Shown: positions 8,976 through 20,009, numbered from the stretch's first letter. The stretch is DNA of 28,360 nucleotides from Nemertoderma westbladi (GCA_032718475.1 JAUCBJ010008817.1:1-28360); one strand, 5' to 3'. Notes: generated by a model from the letters alone, not told the origin. Made by a program: numbers and translations.

Positions 8976-11900
8976 ATGTATTAGTTAGTACCAGGACGCC
9001 CCAGATACGTTTTAGTACCAAGTACGCATACCAGAAACGTTTTTGTACCAAGTACAGGTACCAGATACGTTATAGTACCAAGTACAGGTACCAGATACCT
9101 TATAGTACCAAGTACGCGTACCAGATACGTTTTAGTACCAAGTACAGGTACCAGATACGTTATAGTACCAAGTACGCGTACCAGATACGTTTTTGTACCA
9201 AGTACAGGTACCAGATACGTTATAGTACCAAGTACACGTGCCAGATACGTTATAGTACCAAGTACACGTACCAGATACGTTTTAGTACCAAGTATACACA
9301 TACCATAGATACGTTTTAGTACCAAGTACACATACCAGATACGTTTTAGTACCAAGTACACATACCATAGATACGTTTTAGTACCAAGTACACGTGCCAG
9401 ATACGTTTTAGTACCAAGTACACGTACCAGATACGTTTTAGTACCAAGTACGCATACCAGAAACGTTTTTGTACCAAGTACACGTGCCAGATACGTTATA
9501 GTACCAAGTACACGTACCAGATACGTTTTAGTACCAAGTATACACATACCATAGATACGTTTTAGTACCAAGTACACATACCATAGATACGTTTTAGTAC
9601 CAACTACACGTGCCAGATACGTTATAGTACCAAGTACACGTACCAGATACGTTTTAGTACCAAGTACACATACCAGATACGTTTTAGTACCAAGTACACG
9701 GACCAGATACGTTTTAGTACCAAGTACACGTACCAGATACGTTTTAGTACCAAGTATACACATACCATAGATACGTTTTAGTACCAAGTACACGTACCAG
9801 ATACGTTTTAGTACCAAGTACACATACCATAGATACGTTTTAGTACCAAGTACACGTACCAGATACGTTATAGTACCAAGTACACATACCATAGATACGT
9901 TTTAGTACCAAGTACACGTACCAGATACGTTTTAGTACCAAGTACACATACCATAGATACGTTTTAGTACCAAGTACACGTACCAGATACGTTTTAGTAC
10001 CAAGTACACATACCATAGATACGTTTTAGTACCAAGTACACGTACCAGATACGTTATAGTACCAAGTACACGTACCAGATACGTTTTAGTACCAAGTATA
10101 CACATACCATAGATACGTTTTAGTACCAAGTACACATACCAGATACGTTTTAGTACCAAGTACACATACCATAGATACGTTTTAGTACCAAGTACACGTG
10201 CCAGATACGTTTTAGTACCAAGTACACATACCATAGATACGTTTTAGTACCAAGTACACGTACCAGATACGTTATAGTACCAAGTACACGTACCAGATAC
10301 GTTTTAGTACCAAGTATACACATACCATAGATACGTTTTAGTACCAAGTACACATACCAGATACGTTTTAGTACCAAGTACACGTACCAGATACGTTATA
10401 GTACCAAGTACACATACCAGATACGTTTTAGTACCAAGTACACATACCATAGATACGTTTTAGTACCAAGTACACGTGCCAGATACGTTTTAGTACCAAG
10501 TACACATACCATAGATACGTTTTAGTACCAAGTACACATACCAGATACGTTTTAGTACCAAGTACACGTACCAGATACGTTTTAGTACCAAGTACACATA
10601 CCAGATACGTTTTAGTACCAAGTACACATACCATAGATACGTTTTAGTACCAAGTACACGCGCCAGATACGTTTTAGTACCAAGTACACATACCATAGAT
10701 ACGTTTTAGTACCAAGTACACGTACCAGATACGTTATAGTACCAAGTACACGTACCAGATACGTTTTAGTACCAAGTACACATACCAGATACGTTTTAGT
10801 ACCAAGTACACATACCATAGATACGTTTTAGTACCAAGTACACGTGCCAGATACGTTTTAGTACCAAGTACACATACCATAGATACGTTTTAGTACCAAG
10901 TACACGTACCAGATACGTTTTAGTACCAAGTATACACATACCATAGATACGTTTTAGTACCAAGTACACATACCAGATACGTTTTAGTACCAAGTACACG
11001 TACCAGATACGTTTTAGTACCAAGTACACATACCAGATACGTTTTAGTACCAAGTACACATACCATAGATACGTTTTAGTACCAAGTACACGTGCCAGAT
11101 ACGTTTTAGTACCAAGTACACATACCATAGATACGTTTTAGTACCAAGTACACGTACCAGATACGTTATAGTACCAAGTACACGTACCATATACGTTTTA
11201 GTACCAAGTATACACATACCATAGATACGTTTTAGTACCAACTACACGTACCAGATACGTTTTAGTACCAAGTACACGTGCCAGATACGTTTTAGTACCA
11301 AGTACACGTACCAGATACGTTTTAGTACCAAGTACACATACCATAGATACGTTTTAGTACCAAGTACACATACCAGATACGTTTCAGTACCAAGTACACA
11401 TACCATAGATACGTTTTAGTACCAAGTACACGTGCCAGATACGTTTTAGTACCAAGTACACATACCATAGATACGTTTTAGTACCAAGTACACGTACCAG
11501 ATACGTTATAGTACCAAGTACACGTACCAGATACGTTTTAGTACCAAGTATACACATACCATAGATACGTTTTAGTACCAAGTACACATACCAGATACGT
11601 TTTAGTAGCAAGTACACATACCATAGATACGTTTTAGTACCAAGTACACGTACCAGATACGTTTTAGTACCAAGTACACATACCATAGATACGTTTTAGT
11701 ACCAAGTACACGTGCCAGATACGTTTTAGTACCAAGTACACATACCATAGATACGTTTTAGTACCAAGTACACGTACCAGATACGTTATAGTACCAAGTA
11801 CGCATACCAGATACGTTTTAGTACCAAGTATACACATACCATAGATACGTTTTAGTACCAAGTACACGTGCCAGATACGTTTTAGTACCAAGTACACATA

Positions 11901-13280
11901 CCATAGATACGTTTTAGTACCAAGTACACGTACCAGATACGTTATAGTACCAAGTACGCATACCAGATACGTTTTAGTACCAAGTATACACATACCATAG
12001 ATACGTTTTAGTACCAAGTACACGTACCAGATACGTTATAGTACCAAGTACACGTACCAGATACGTTTTAGTACCAAGTATACACATACCATAGATACGT
12101 TTTAGTACCAAGTACACATACCAGATACGTTTTAGTACCAAGTACACATACCATAGATACGTTTTAGTACCAAGTACACGTGCCAGATACGTTTTAGTAC
12201 CAAGTACACATACCATAGATACGTTTTAGTACCAAGTACACGTACCAGATACGTTATAGTACCAAGTACACGTACCAGATACGTTTTAGTACCAAGTATA
12301 CACATACCATAGATACGTTTTAGTACCAAGTACACATACCAGATACGTTTTAGTACCAAGTACACATACCATAGATACGTTTTAGTACCAAGTACACGTA
12401 CCAGATACGTTTTAGTACCAAGTACACATACCAGATACGTTTTAGTACCAAGTACACGTACCAGATACATTTTAGTACCAAGTACACATACCAGATACGT
12501 TTTAGTACCAAGTACACGTGCCAGATACGTTATAGTACCAAGTACACGTACCAGATACGTTATAGTACCAAGTACACGTACCAGATACGTTTTAGTACCA
12601 AGTATACACATACCATAGATACGTTTTAGTACCAAGTACACATACCAGATACGTTTTAGTACCAAGTACACATACCAGATACGTTTTAGTACCAAGTACA
12701 CGTACCAGATACGTTTTAGTACCAAGTACACGTACCAGTTACGTTTTAGTACCAAGTACACGTACCAGATACGTTTTAGTACCAAGTATACACATACCAT
12801 AGATACGTTTTAGTACCAAGTACACGTACCAGATACGTTTTAGTACCAAGTACACATACCAGATACGTTTTAGTACCAAGTACACGTACCAGATACGTTT
12901 TAGTACCAAGTACACGTGCCTGATACGTTTTAGTACCAAGTACGCATACCAGATACGTTTTAGTACCAAGTACACATACCAGATACGTTTTAGTACCAAG
13001 TACACATACCATAGATACGTTTTAGTACCAAGTACACGTACCAGATACGTTTTAGTACCAAGTACACGTACCAGATACGTTTTAGTACCAAGTACACGTA
13101 CCAGATACGTTTTAGTACCAAGTACACATACCAGATACGTTTTAGTACCAAGTACACGTACCAGATACGTTTTAGTACCAAGTACACATACCAGATACGT
13201 TTTAGTACCAAGTACACGTGCCAGATACGTTTTAGTACCAAGTACACGTACCAGTTACGTTATAGTACCAAGTACATACC
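8976..13280. repeat. 4.3-kb minisatellite, 30-bp unit with 32/34-bp variants
   Basis: About 138-140 head-to-tail copies of a unit containing AGTACCAAGTACACGTACC followed by AGATACGTTTT. Three palindromic GTAC words fall in each unit. Variants come from a small set: CACGTACC, CACATACC, CACGTGCC, CGCATACC, CAGGTACC; TTTTAG or TTATAG; a 2-bp AT insertion (CCATAGATACG); and a 2-bp TA insertion (AAGTATACACATACC). A seven-unit higher-order block of 218 bp is repeated (for example from 10053 to 10271 and from 12035 to 12253), and a 156-bp block is tandem at 11785-11941. The left edge, to about 9250, holds private variants (CAGGTACC, CGCGTACC), as array edges often do. Open frames across it on the minus strand are repeat artefacts. 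Confidence 0.97.
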
Positions 13281-13520
13281 GAATTGATGATATTATTTAT
13301 AAGGTTCAAAGTACCATATAAACGTATTAAGTACTAAATATAAGCACCACATTCCGTACGTGTGGCAGATACCATTGACTTAAATACAACAGCCCAACAA
13401 TGCCGTTGAATAATACAGAAATATAATAGATAAGTAGCAAATCCAAATAAGTATATATACGAACCGCAGACTGTTACTAAAGGCTAAAATTATGGGGCTA
13501 AACGTTTGGGCCATTAAAAT
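13281..13520 (-). other. 3' flank of the CAF-1-like gene
   Basis: This lies between the stop codon of the minus-strand gene and the edge of the 30-bp array. It presumably contains the 3' untranslated region. I do not see a convincing AATAAA signal on the minus strand. The array begins only about 240 bp past the stop codon. Confidence 0.4.
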
Positions 13521-15255
13521 TCAATCGATATACGTCAAGTCAATAGTTTCCGTTTCTAAGCAACCAGAATCGCATTGACTTAGTCTGAACTTCTTCTTGG
13601 GAGGGCTGTTGTCTATCGAGGCACCTTGGCCACCACTAACAGTATAATGCGTAGTGGTGACATCACTAGCACCGGAACCACCAATAGCACCGGGACCTCC
13701 AATAGCACCGGAACCACCAATATCACCAGAACCACCAATAGCACCGGAACCACCAATAGCACCGGAACCACCAATAGCACCGGAACCACCAATAGCACCG
13801 GAACCACCAATAGCACCTGAACCACCAATAGCACCGGAACCACCAATATCACCAGAACCACCAATAGCACCGGAACCATCAATAGCACCGGAACCACCAA
13901 TAGCACCGGAACCACCAATATCACCAGAACCAACAATAGCACCTGAACCACCAATAGCACCGGAACCACCAATAGCACCGGAACCACCAATAGCACCGGG
14001 ATCTCCAATAGCACCGGAACCACCAATAGCACCGGGATCTCCAATAGCACCGGAACCACCAATAGCACCGGAACCACCAATAGCACCGGAACCCCCAATA
14101 GCACCTGAACCACCAATAGCACCGGAACCATCAATAGCACCGGAACCACCAATAGCACCGGAACCACCAATATCACCAGAACCACCAATAGCACCGGAAC
14201 CACCAATATCACCAGAACCAACAATAGCACCGGAACCATCAATATCACCAGAACCAACAATAGCACCGGAACCACCAATAGCACCGGAACCACCAATAGC
14301 ACCGGGACCTCCAATAGCACCAGCGCGGTTGCTCCCAGTAGCAATAAAAGACTGGTCGTCGAATCCAATAAATTCTTCATTACTCGAGTAGCCGGAAGCG
14401 ATGACGTCATTTTCTGGATGCGCAGTTGGGACGACATCTTGGGAAAGGTGGCCGTCATTGGCGGAAAGTTTATCGAGAACTAGGTCACTTCCGGGTGGCT
14501 TACATGGAAATATGACGTCACTACCGGATGTTTTACCTGGGGCAATGAAGAAGCTGCGAAATAATTTCTTCTGTTTGGGGGACCACCTGTTTGGGGAGGT
14601 GACGTCACTTCCGACAGATTTAACTTCAGTTACATGTAATTGTTCCTTGGGAGTAATGACTTCACTACGGAGATGCTTCATAGGAATGATTTCGTCACTT
14701 CCGGTTGGAGAATTTCGATGCAGGAAGAACTCCCGGAAGGCTTTCTTCTGTTTGGGGGGTGGTGTTGCAAGCGGAGCCGGAGGTATGAGGTGTACAGGTT
14801 GCACGGGGGTCTGGCCTCCCACTGGGACCGGGATTGATACAGAAGAGCAACCCTGCGTCGGAACTCCGACCGTTACCGGGGTACTCAACATCCAATGACT
14901 CAGCCCCTGGGTGCCACCCTCGCACGACGCGCCTACCCTATCTTGTACCGGCGCGCCAACCTTCCCTTGTACCGGCGCGCCAACCTTTCCCACACCCGGC
15001 GCGCCAACCTTTCCCACGTCCGGCGCGCCAACCTTCCCTTGCACCGGTACAGGTGTACTAAACTTCCACCGACTAGGTACCGGTAATTCAGTGAGTCCGT
15101 ACTGCTCCAGAACCGGTTCTTTAACGTACCAGCAGCCGCGTGGATGGACGCCGGGCCGCCGTTCGTAAGTGGCGAGCGCGCGGATCCGTAGCTCCAACTG
15201 CCGCTTCGATATAGAACCCCCGGAATCCGGGGAATTCCTGCAACTCCAGAACGAT
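13521..15255 (-). CDS. Last exon, CAF-1 large subunit (p150/CHAF1A)-like protein
   Basis: A long open frame in its final exon. It stays open to 15284 but the real exon probably starts at 15255, just after a clear splice acceptor, entering at the third base of a codon; earlier exons are not seen. Numbering from a nominal first codon at 15284: residues 24-75 (SISKRQLELRIRALATYE ... CWYVKEPVLEQYGL ... LPVPSRW) resemble the C-terminal winged-helix DNA-binding domain of the histone H3-H4 chaperone CAF-1 large subunit. Residues 83-120 hold five KVGAP octapeptides. PKQKKAFREFF (177-187) and PKQKKLFRSFF (236-246) fit the non-canonical PCNA-binding pattern K-x-x-hydrophobic-x-x-F-F. Residues 321-540 are about 36 GAIGGS hexapeptides. 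SPPKKKFR (560-567) looks like a nuclear signal, and IDLTYID at the C-terminus resembles a SUMO-interaction motif. Coding status is strong; the CAF-1 assignment rests on remembered motif patterns and is moderate. The hexapeptide tract and the length past the winged helix are unlike what I know of CAF-1. Confidence 0.6.
13664..14325 (-). repeat. Coding minisatellite, 18-bp unit x about 36 (GAIGGS)
   Basis: Lies within the CAF-1-like exon. The plus-strand unit is GGAACCACCAATAGCACC; on the coding strand it reads Gly-Ala-Ile-Gly-Gly-Ser. Substitutions are mostly in-frame and conservative (Ala to Asp in GDIGGS, Ser to Pro/Asp, Gly to Val/Asp). Every indel keeps multiples of 18 bp, which supports translation in this frame. 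The antisense and third frames are also open (Pro-rich APEPPI and Leu/Val-rich), as shadows of the period. Confidence 0.95.
14930..15050 (-). repeat. Coding tandem repeat, 24-bp unit x5 (KVGAPxxG)
   Basis: Five 24-bp units, each containing GGCGCGCC or a near variant, encode Lys-Val-Gly-Ala-Pro octapeptides at residues 84-120 of the CAF-1-like protein. The last unit reads RVGAS. The period is in frame. Confidence 0.9.
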
Positions 15256-15270
15256 CTGAAAGAAAATGGG
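15256..15270 (-). promoter_or_regulatory. 3' splice acceptor of the CAF-1-like last exon
   Basis: On the minus strand this reads CCCATTTTCTTTCAG, a pyrimidine-rich tract ending in CAG, directly before the region encoding the winged-helix-like domain. It explains why the frame lacks a plausible start with family similarity upstream. The ATG at 15284 would then be intronic. Confidence 0.75.
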
Positions 15271-15353
15271 ATAACATCAATCATAGATTGGATTAATGAA
15301 CTATTTTATCGAGGTTGAAAGCGTTGGGCTGAGTTGGTTGGTATTCACAGCAT

Positions 15354-15569
15354 CTACAACCCACAGCACCTACCGTGGGTTGTAGGGATGTAAACCACCC
15401 GGCTACAACCCACAGCACCTACCGTGGGTTGTAGGGATGTAAACCACCCGGCTACAACCCACAGCACCTACCGTGGGTTGTAGGGATGTTAACCACCCGG
15501 CTACAACCCACAGCACCTACCGTGGGTTGTAGGGATGTAAACCACCCGGCTACAACCCACAGCACCTAC
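15354..15569. repeat. 49-bp hairpin minisatellite, left block (4 units plus 20 bp)
   Basis: Units start at 15354, 15403, 15452, 15501 and 15550 (cut after 20 bp). Each contains the perfect 10-bp inverted pair CTACAACCCA / TGGGTTGTAG around a 12-base loop. It is the same array as 16733-19583, separated by the insert at 15570-16732, and lies in the intron next to the CAF-1-like last exon. Confidence 0.97.
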
Positions 15570-16732
15570 TAGGGATGCGACAGAGCTAAAATTTCATCCG
15601 GAGCCGGAGCCCGGAGGTTGCTCCGGATTACAATATGAGCTCCGGCCAGAGACGGAGCCGGAGCCGGAGATTTGGTGATTGATAATTCCAGTGTATTATT
15701 ATATTAGACATAAACAGATATGTGTCCATGAGACATGGGGGGGGGGGGGGGGATTTGATGCAATTTCTTACGCGGCGAATTAATATCTCGCCTCAATGTT
15801 AAATTATCAATTAAGGGAAATGAGCAATTTACAGTCGCATACTATTATAATCAAAACAATAAACTAACTATATTCAATATAACAGGTTACAGTTTTTTTG
15901 TAGTAATCAGCAGTTATTTGCGTCGATTTTCCCCTGGAGAGGGAAGGGATGAATTTATATTGCGTCCAAAGACTCCCTGCTGTAAAATGGTACATCAACC
16001 AATGGGTATCGTGACGAAGCCAAAAAATTATATTGGGGGGGGGGGGGGGGGGGGGTGATACTCTACCGACATCAAAACAACGCAGGACATTATTATGACC
16101 ATCGCTAATTATGTCTATAATTTATGTCAGGTAATACGTCATAGGTCCTATAGTCGTTAGGTCCCGTGACATAATATCCTGCGACAATAGATCCTTAGTT
16201 ACAACAGCTATGATTACTAGTATAAAATTAATCTGTAACATGTGCTATCGAGTCTCGTTAGAATAATACCGGTCCGTCACTATATAACCTGCACCCTTCT
16301 CGACTGAAAAAACGACATGAACAGAACAGTACCAACCTGTTGTGGATGGGGGTGGGGGTCAGTAGAATTGGGGTTCTATAGACTGACGAACGAAACGAGA
16401 GTACATGTACAGTATTTAATATTTTTAATTAGGGAAGAATATTAATTGAATTAACTGAATCATTTCAATGTTTTTGTCTAAATATTTAAACAATTTCTCA
16501 AGGGTGGGTGGGGGGGGGTTTATCAGGAAACTTAAAAAAACAAGCTGTAAATTACTTAATGAGTTATTATGTTAATTACTATGATATTTACATTATTCAT
16601 ACATCAGAAAAACTTATTATTTTAATTCAAATTTCAACAACATGAGCTCCGGATTGGCTCCGGGTTAATTTGCCCGGAGCCGGAACCAGAGCCGGAACTA
16701 GAAAATTGGCCCGGAGCTCCGGATTTCCGGAG
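15570..16732. mobile_element. Insert splitting the 49-bp array, bordered by CCGGAG-rich blocks
   Basis: A 1.16-kb AT-rich sequence between two GC-rich blocks of repeated CCGGAG/CTCCGG words (15597-15670 and 16643-16732). The right block contains the perfect palindrome CCGGAGCTCCGG (16711-16722), and GAGCTCCGG occurs in both blocks. The interior has G runs of 16 (15737-15752) and 21 (16035-16055) and no coding frame. The left junction reads TAGGGATGCGACAGAGC directly after a truncated repeat unit; the right junction re-enters the array at CCGGCTACAACC. The units on either side do not join in register (about 24 bp of the unit is missing), so a simple insertion with a short target duplication is not shown. 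Most likely a nonautonomous DNA element; class unknown. Confidence 0.6.
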
Positions 16733-19583
16733 CCGGCTACAACCCACAGCACCTACCGTGGGTTGTAGGGATGTAAACCACCCGGCTACAACCCACAGCA
16801 CCTACCGTGGGTTGTAGGGATGTAAACCACCCGGCTACAACCCACAGCACCTACCGTGGGTTGTAGGGATGTAAACCACCCGGCTACAACCCACAGCACC
16901 TACCGTGGGTTGTAGGGATGTAAACCACCCGGCTACAACCCACAGCACCTACCGTGGGTTGTAGGGATGTAAACCACCCGGCTACAACCCACAGCACCTA
17001 CCGTGGGTTGTAGGGATGTAAACCACCCGGCTACAACCCACAGCACCTACCGTGCGTTGTAGGGATGTAAACCACCCGGCTACAACCCACAGCACCTACC
17101 GTGGGTTGTAGGGATGTAAACCACCCGGCTACAACCCACAGCACCTACCGTGGGTTGTAGGGATGTAAACCACCCGGCTACAACCCACAGCACCTACCGT
17201 GGGTTGTAGGGATGTAAACCACCCGGCTACAACCCACAGCACCTACCGTGGGTTGTAGGGATGTAAACCACCCGGCTACAACCCACAGCACCTACCGTGG
17301 GTTGTAGGGATGTAAACCACCCGGCTACAACCCACAGCACCTACCGTGGGTTGTAGGGATGTAAACCACCCGGCTACAACCCACAGCACCTACCGTGGGT
17401 TGTAGGGATGTAAACCACCCGGCTACAACCCACAGCACCTACCGTGGGTTGTAGGGATGTAAACCACCCGGCTACAACCCACAGCACCTACCGTGGGTTG
17501 TAGGGATGTAAACCACCCGGCTACAACCCACAGCACCTACCGTGGGTTGTAGGGATGTAAACCACCCGGCTACAACCCACAGCACCTACCGTGGGTTGTA
17601 GGGATGTAAACCACCCGGCTACAACCCACAGCACCTACCGTGGGTTGTAGGGATGTAAACCACCCGGCTACAACCCACAGCACCTACCGTGGGTTGTAGG
17701 GATGTAAACCACCCGGCTACAACCCACAGCACCTACCGTGGGTTGTAGGGATGTAAACCACCCGGCTACAACCCACAGCACCTACCGTGGGTTGTAGGGA
17801 TGTAAACCACCCGGCTACAACCCACAGCACCTACCGTGGGTTGTAGGGATGTAAACCACCCGGCTACAACCCACAGCACCTACCGTGGGTTGTAGGGATG
17901 TAAACCACCCGGCTACAACCCACAGCACCTACCGTGGGTTGTAGGGATGTAAACCACCCGGCTACAACCCACAGCACCTACCGTGCGTTGTAGGGATGTA
18001 AACCACCCGGCTACAACCCACAGCACCTACCGTGGGTTGTAGGGATGTAAACCACCCGGCTACAACCCACAGCACCTACCGTGGGTTGTAGGGATGTAAA
18101 CCACCCGGCTACAACCCACAGCACCTACCGTGGGTTGTAGGGATGTAAACCACCCGGCTACAACCCACAGCACCTACCGTGCGTTGTAGGGATGTAAACC
18201 ACCCGGATACAACCCACAGCACCTACCGTGGGTTGTAGGGATGTAAACCACCCGGCTACAACCCACAGCACCTACCGTGGGTTGTAGGGATGTAAACCAC
18301 CCGGCTACAACCCACAGCACCTACCGTGCGTTGTAGGGATGTAAACCACCCGGCTACAACCCACAGCACCTACCGTGGGTTGTAGGGATGTAAACCACCC
18401 GGCTACAACCCACAGCACCTACCGTGGGTTGTAGGGATGTAAACCACCCGGCTACAACCCACAGCACCTACCGTGGGTTGTAGGGATGTAAACCACCCGG
18501 CTACAACCCACAGCACCTACCGTGGGTTGTAGGGATGTAAACCACCCGGCTACAACCCACAGCACCTACCGTGGGTTGTAGGGATGTAAACCACCCGGCT
18601 ACAACCCACAGCACCTACCGTGCGTTGTAGGGATGTAAACCACCCGGCTACAACCCACAGCACCTGCCGTGCGTTGTAGGGATGTAAACCACCCGGCTAC
18701 AACCCACAGCACCTACCGTGGGTTGTAGGGATGTAAACCACCCGGCTACAACCCACAGCACCTGCCGTGCGTTGTAGGGATGTAAACCACCCGGATACAA
18801 CCCACAGCACCTACCGTGGGTTGTAGGGATGTAAACCACCCGGCTACAACCCACAGCACCTACCGTGGGTTGTAGGGATGTAAACCACCCGGATACAACC
18901 CACAGCACCTACCGTGGGTTGTAGGGATGTAAACCACCCGGCTACAACCCACAGCACCTGCCGTGCGTTGTAGGGATGTAAACCACCCGGATACAACCCA
19001 CAGCACCTACCGTGGGTTGTAGGGATGTAAACCACCCGGCTACAACCCACAGCACCTACCGTGCGTTGTAGGGATGTAAACCACCCGGCTACAACCCACA
19101 GCACCTACCGTGCGTTGTAGGGATGTAAACCACCCGGCTACAACCCACAGCACCTACCGTGGGTTGTAGGGATGTAAACCACCCGGCTACAACCCACAGC
19201 ACCTACCGTGGGTTGTAGGGATGTAAACCACCCGGCTACAACCCACACACAGCACCTACCGTGGGTTGTAGGGATGTAAACCACCCGGATACAACCCACA
19301 GCACCTACCGTGGGTTGTAGGGATGTAAACCACCCGGCTACAACCCACAGCACCTACCGTGGGTTGTAGGGATGTAAACCACCCGGATACAACCCACAGC
19401 ACCTACCGTGGGTTGTAGGGATGTAAACCACCCGGCTACAACCCACAGCACCTACCGTGGGTTGTAGGGATGTAAACCACCCGGCTACAACCCACAGCAC
19501 CTACCGTGGGTTGTAGGGATGTAAACCACCCGGCTACAACCGACAGCACCTACCGTGGGTTGTAGGGATGTAAACCACCCGGG
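16733..19583. repeat. 49-bp hairpin minisatellite, main block (about 58 units)
   Basis: About 58 nearly identical 49-bp units, each with the CTACAACCCA / TGGGTTGTAG hairpin followed by GGATGTAAACCACCCGG. The left part (16733-17980) is almost uniform apart from one GCG variant near 17053. Variants (CGTGCGTTG, ACCTGCCG, CCGGATACAA) concentrate right of about 18000 and repeat in blocks of 196 bp (4 units; compare 18761 with 18957). One unit near 19244 has a 4-bp ACAC insertion. Open frames on the minus strand arise from the repeat only. Confidence 0.97.
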
Positions 19584-19756
19584 GGGAGTCGCATAGAAAT
19601 TAAACACTTGTGTTAAACGACACACTAGTACAGTACGACTGTACAGTACAGTAATGAAAGTCAGTAAATATTAAATGTTCAATGTGATGGATTCAATGTG
19701 GTTCTTAGAAGGCTTCCTCTCGGGGTGGTACCATACATACCCTGGTTTACCAGTCA
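19584..19756. other. Array flank
   Basis: Short unique sequence after the 49-bp array, starting GGGGAGTCGCATAG. GTCGCAT is the inverse of ATGCGAC at the left junction of the insert (15575-15581), which may be chance. Confidence 0.4.
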
Positions 19757-19930
19757 ATAGCAAGGATGTTTTACGTTACGTTACGGTATTACGTTACGTA
19801 ACGGTTGAAAAACTGAACTTTTTACGTTACGATATTACATTACGGAATAATTTCCAAATTACGTTACGTTACTGTATTCCGAAAAAAATAATTGCGTATT
19901 ACCGAAAATACCGTAACGTAATAACCGGTT
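19757..19930 (+). repeat. ACGTTACGG-family element, copy B
   Basis: Shares the leader AGCAAGGATGT and dense ACGTTACGTTACGGTAT words with copy A (4915) and copy C (20844, inverted), and ends ATACCGTAACGTAATAACCG. It is more diverged internally than A and C are from each other. Confidence 0.75.
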
Positions 19931-20009
19931 CAGATTCCATAGGACCACAAAGAGATAATAGCAGTAGCCCTGTAGGTAGGCCTACCATGTAACTTGCTAA
20001 CGGATCTAG

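Noticed and set aside
8981-13247. Many minus-strand open frames of YLVLKRIWYV / VLGTKTYLVR type
   Set aside because: They arise only from the 30-bp period lacking stops; frames shift at every 32-bp unit and no start or splice context exists.
13654-14391. Plus-strand Pro-rich frame (APEPPI repeats), 245 codons
   Set aside because: Antisense to the GAIGGS coding repeat. The minus frame continues into complex, motif-bearing sequence on both sides, whereas the plus frame does not.
13613-14458. Second minus-strand frame rich in Leu and Val (LLVVPV repeats)
   Set aside because: A period-18 shadow of the GAIGGS tract with no protein-like sequence outside it.
18648-19353. Minus-strand frames reading GWFTSLQPTVGAVGC
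   Set aside because: Produced by the 49-bp repeat; the period is not a multiple of three and the frames end at ordinary variants.
16733-19583. CRISPR array
   Set aside because: Units are contiguous 49-bp repeats with internal hairpins and no unique spacers; the genome is eukaryotic.
19675-19992. Plus-strand 105-codon frame
   Set aside because: Runs through the ACGTTACGG repeat element; composition follows the repeat.
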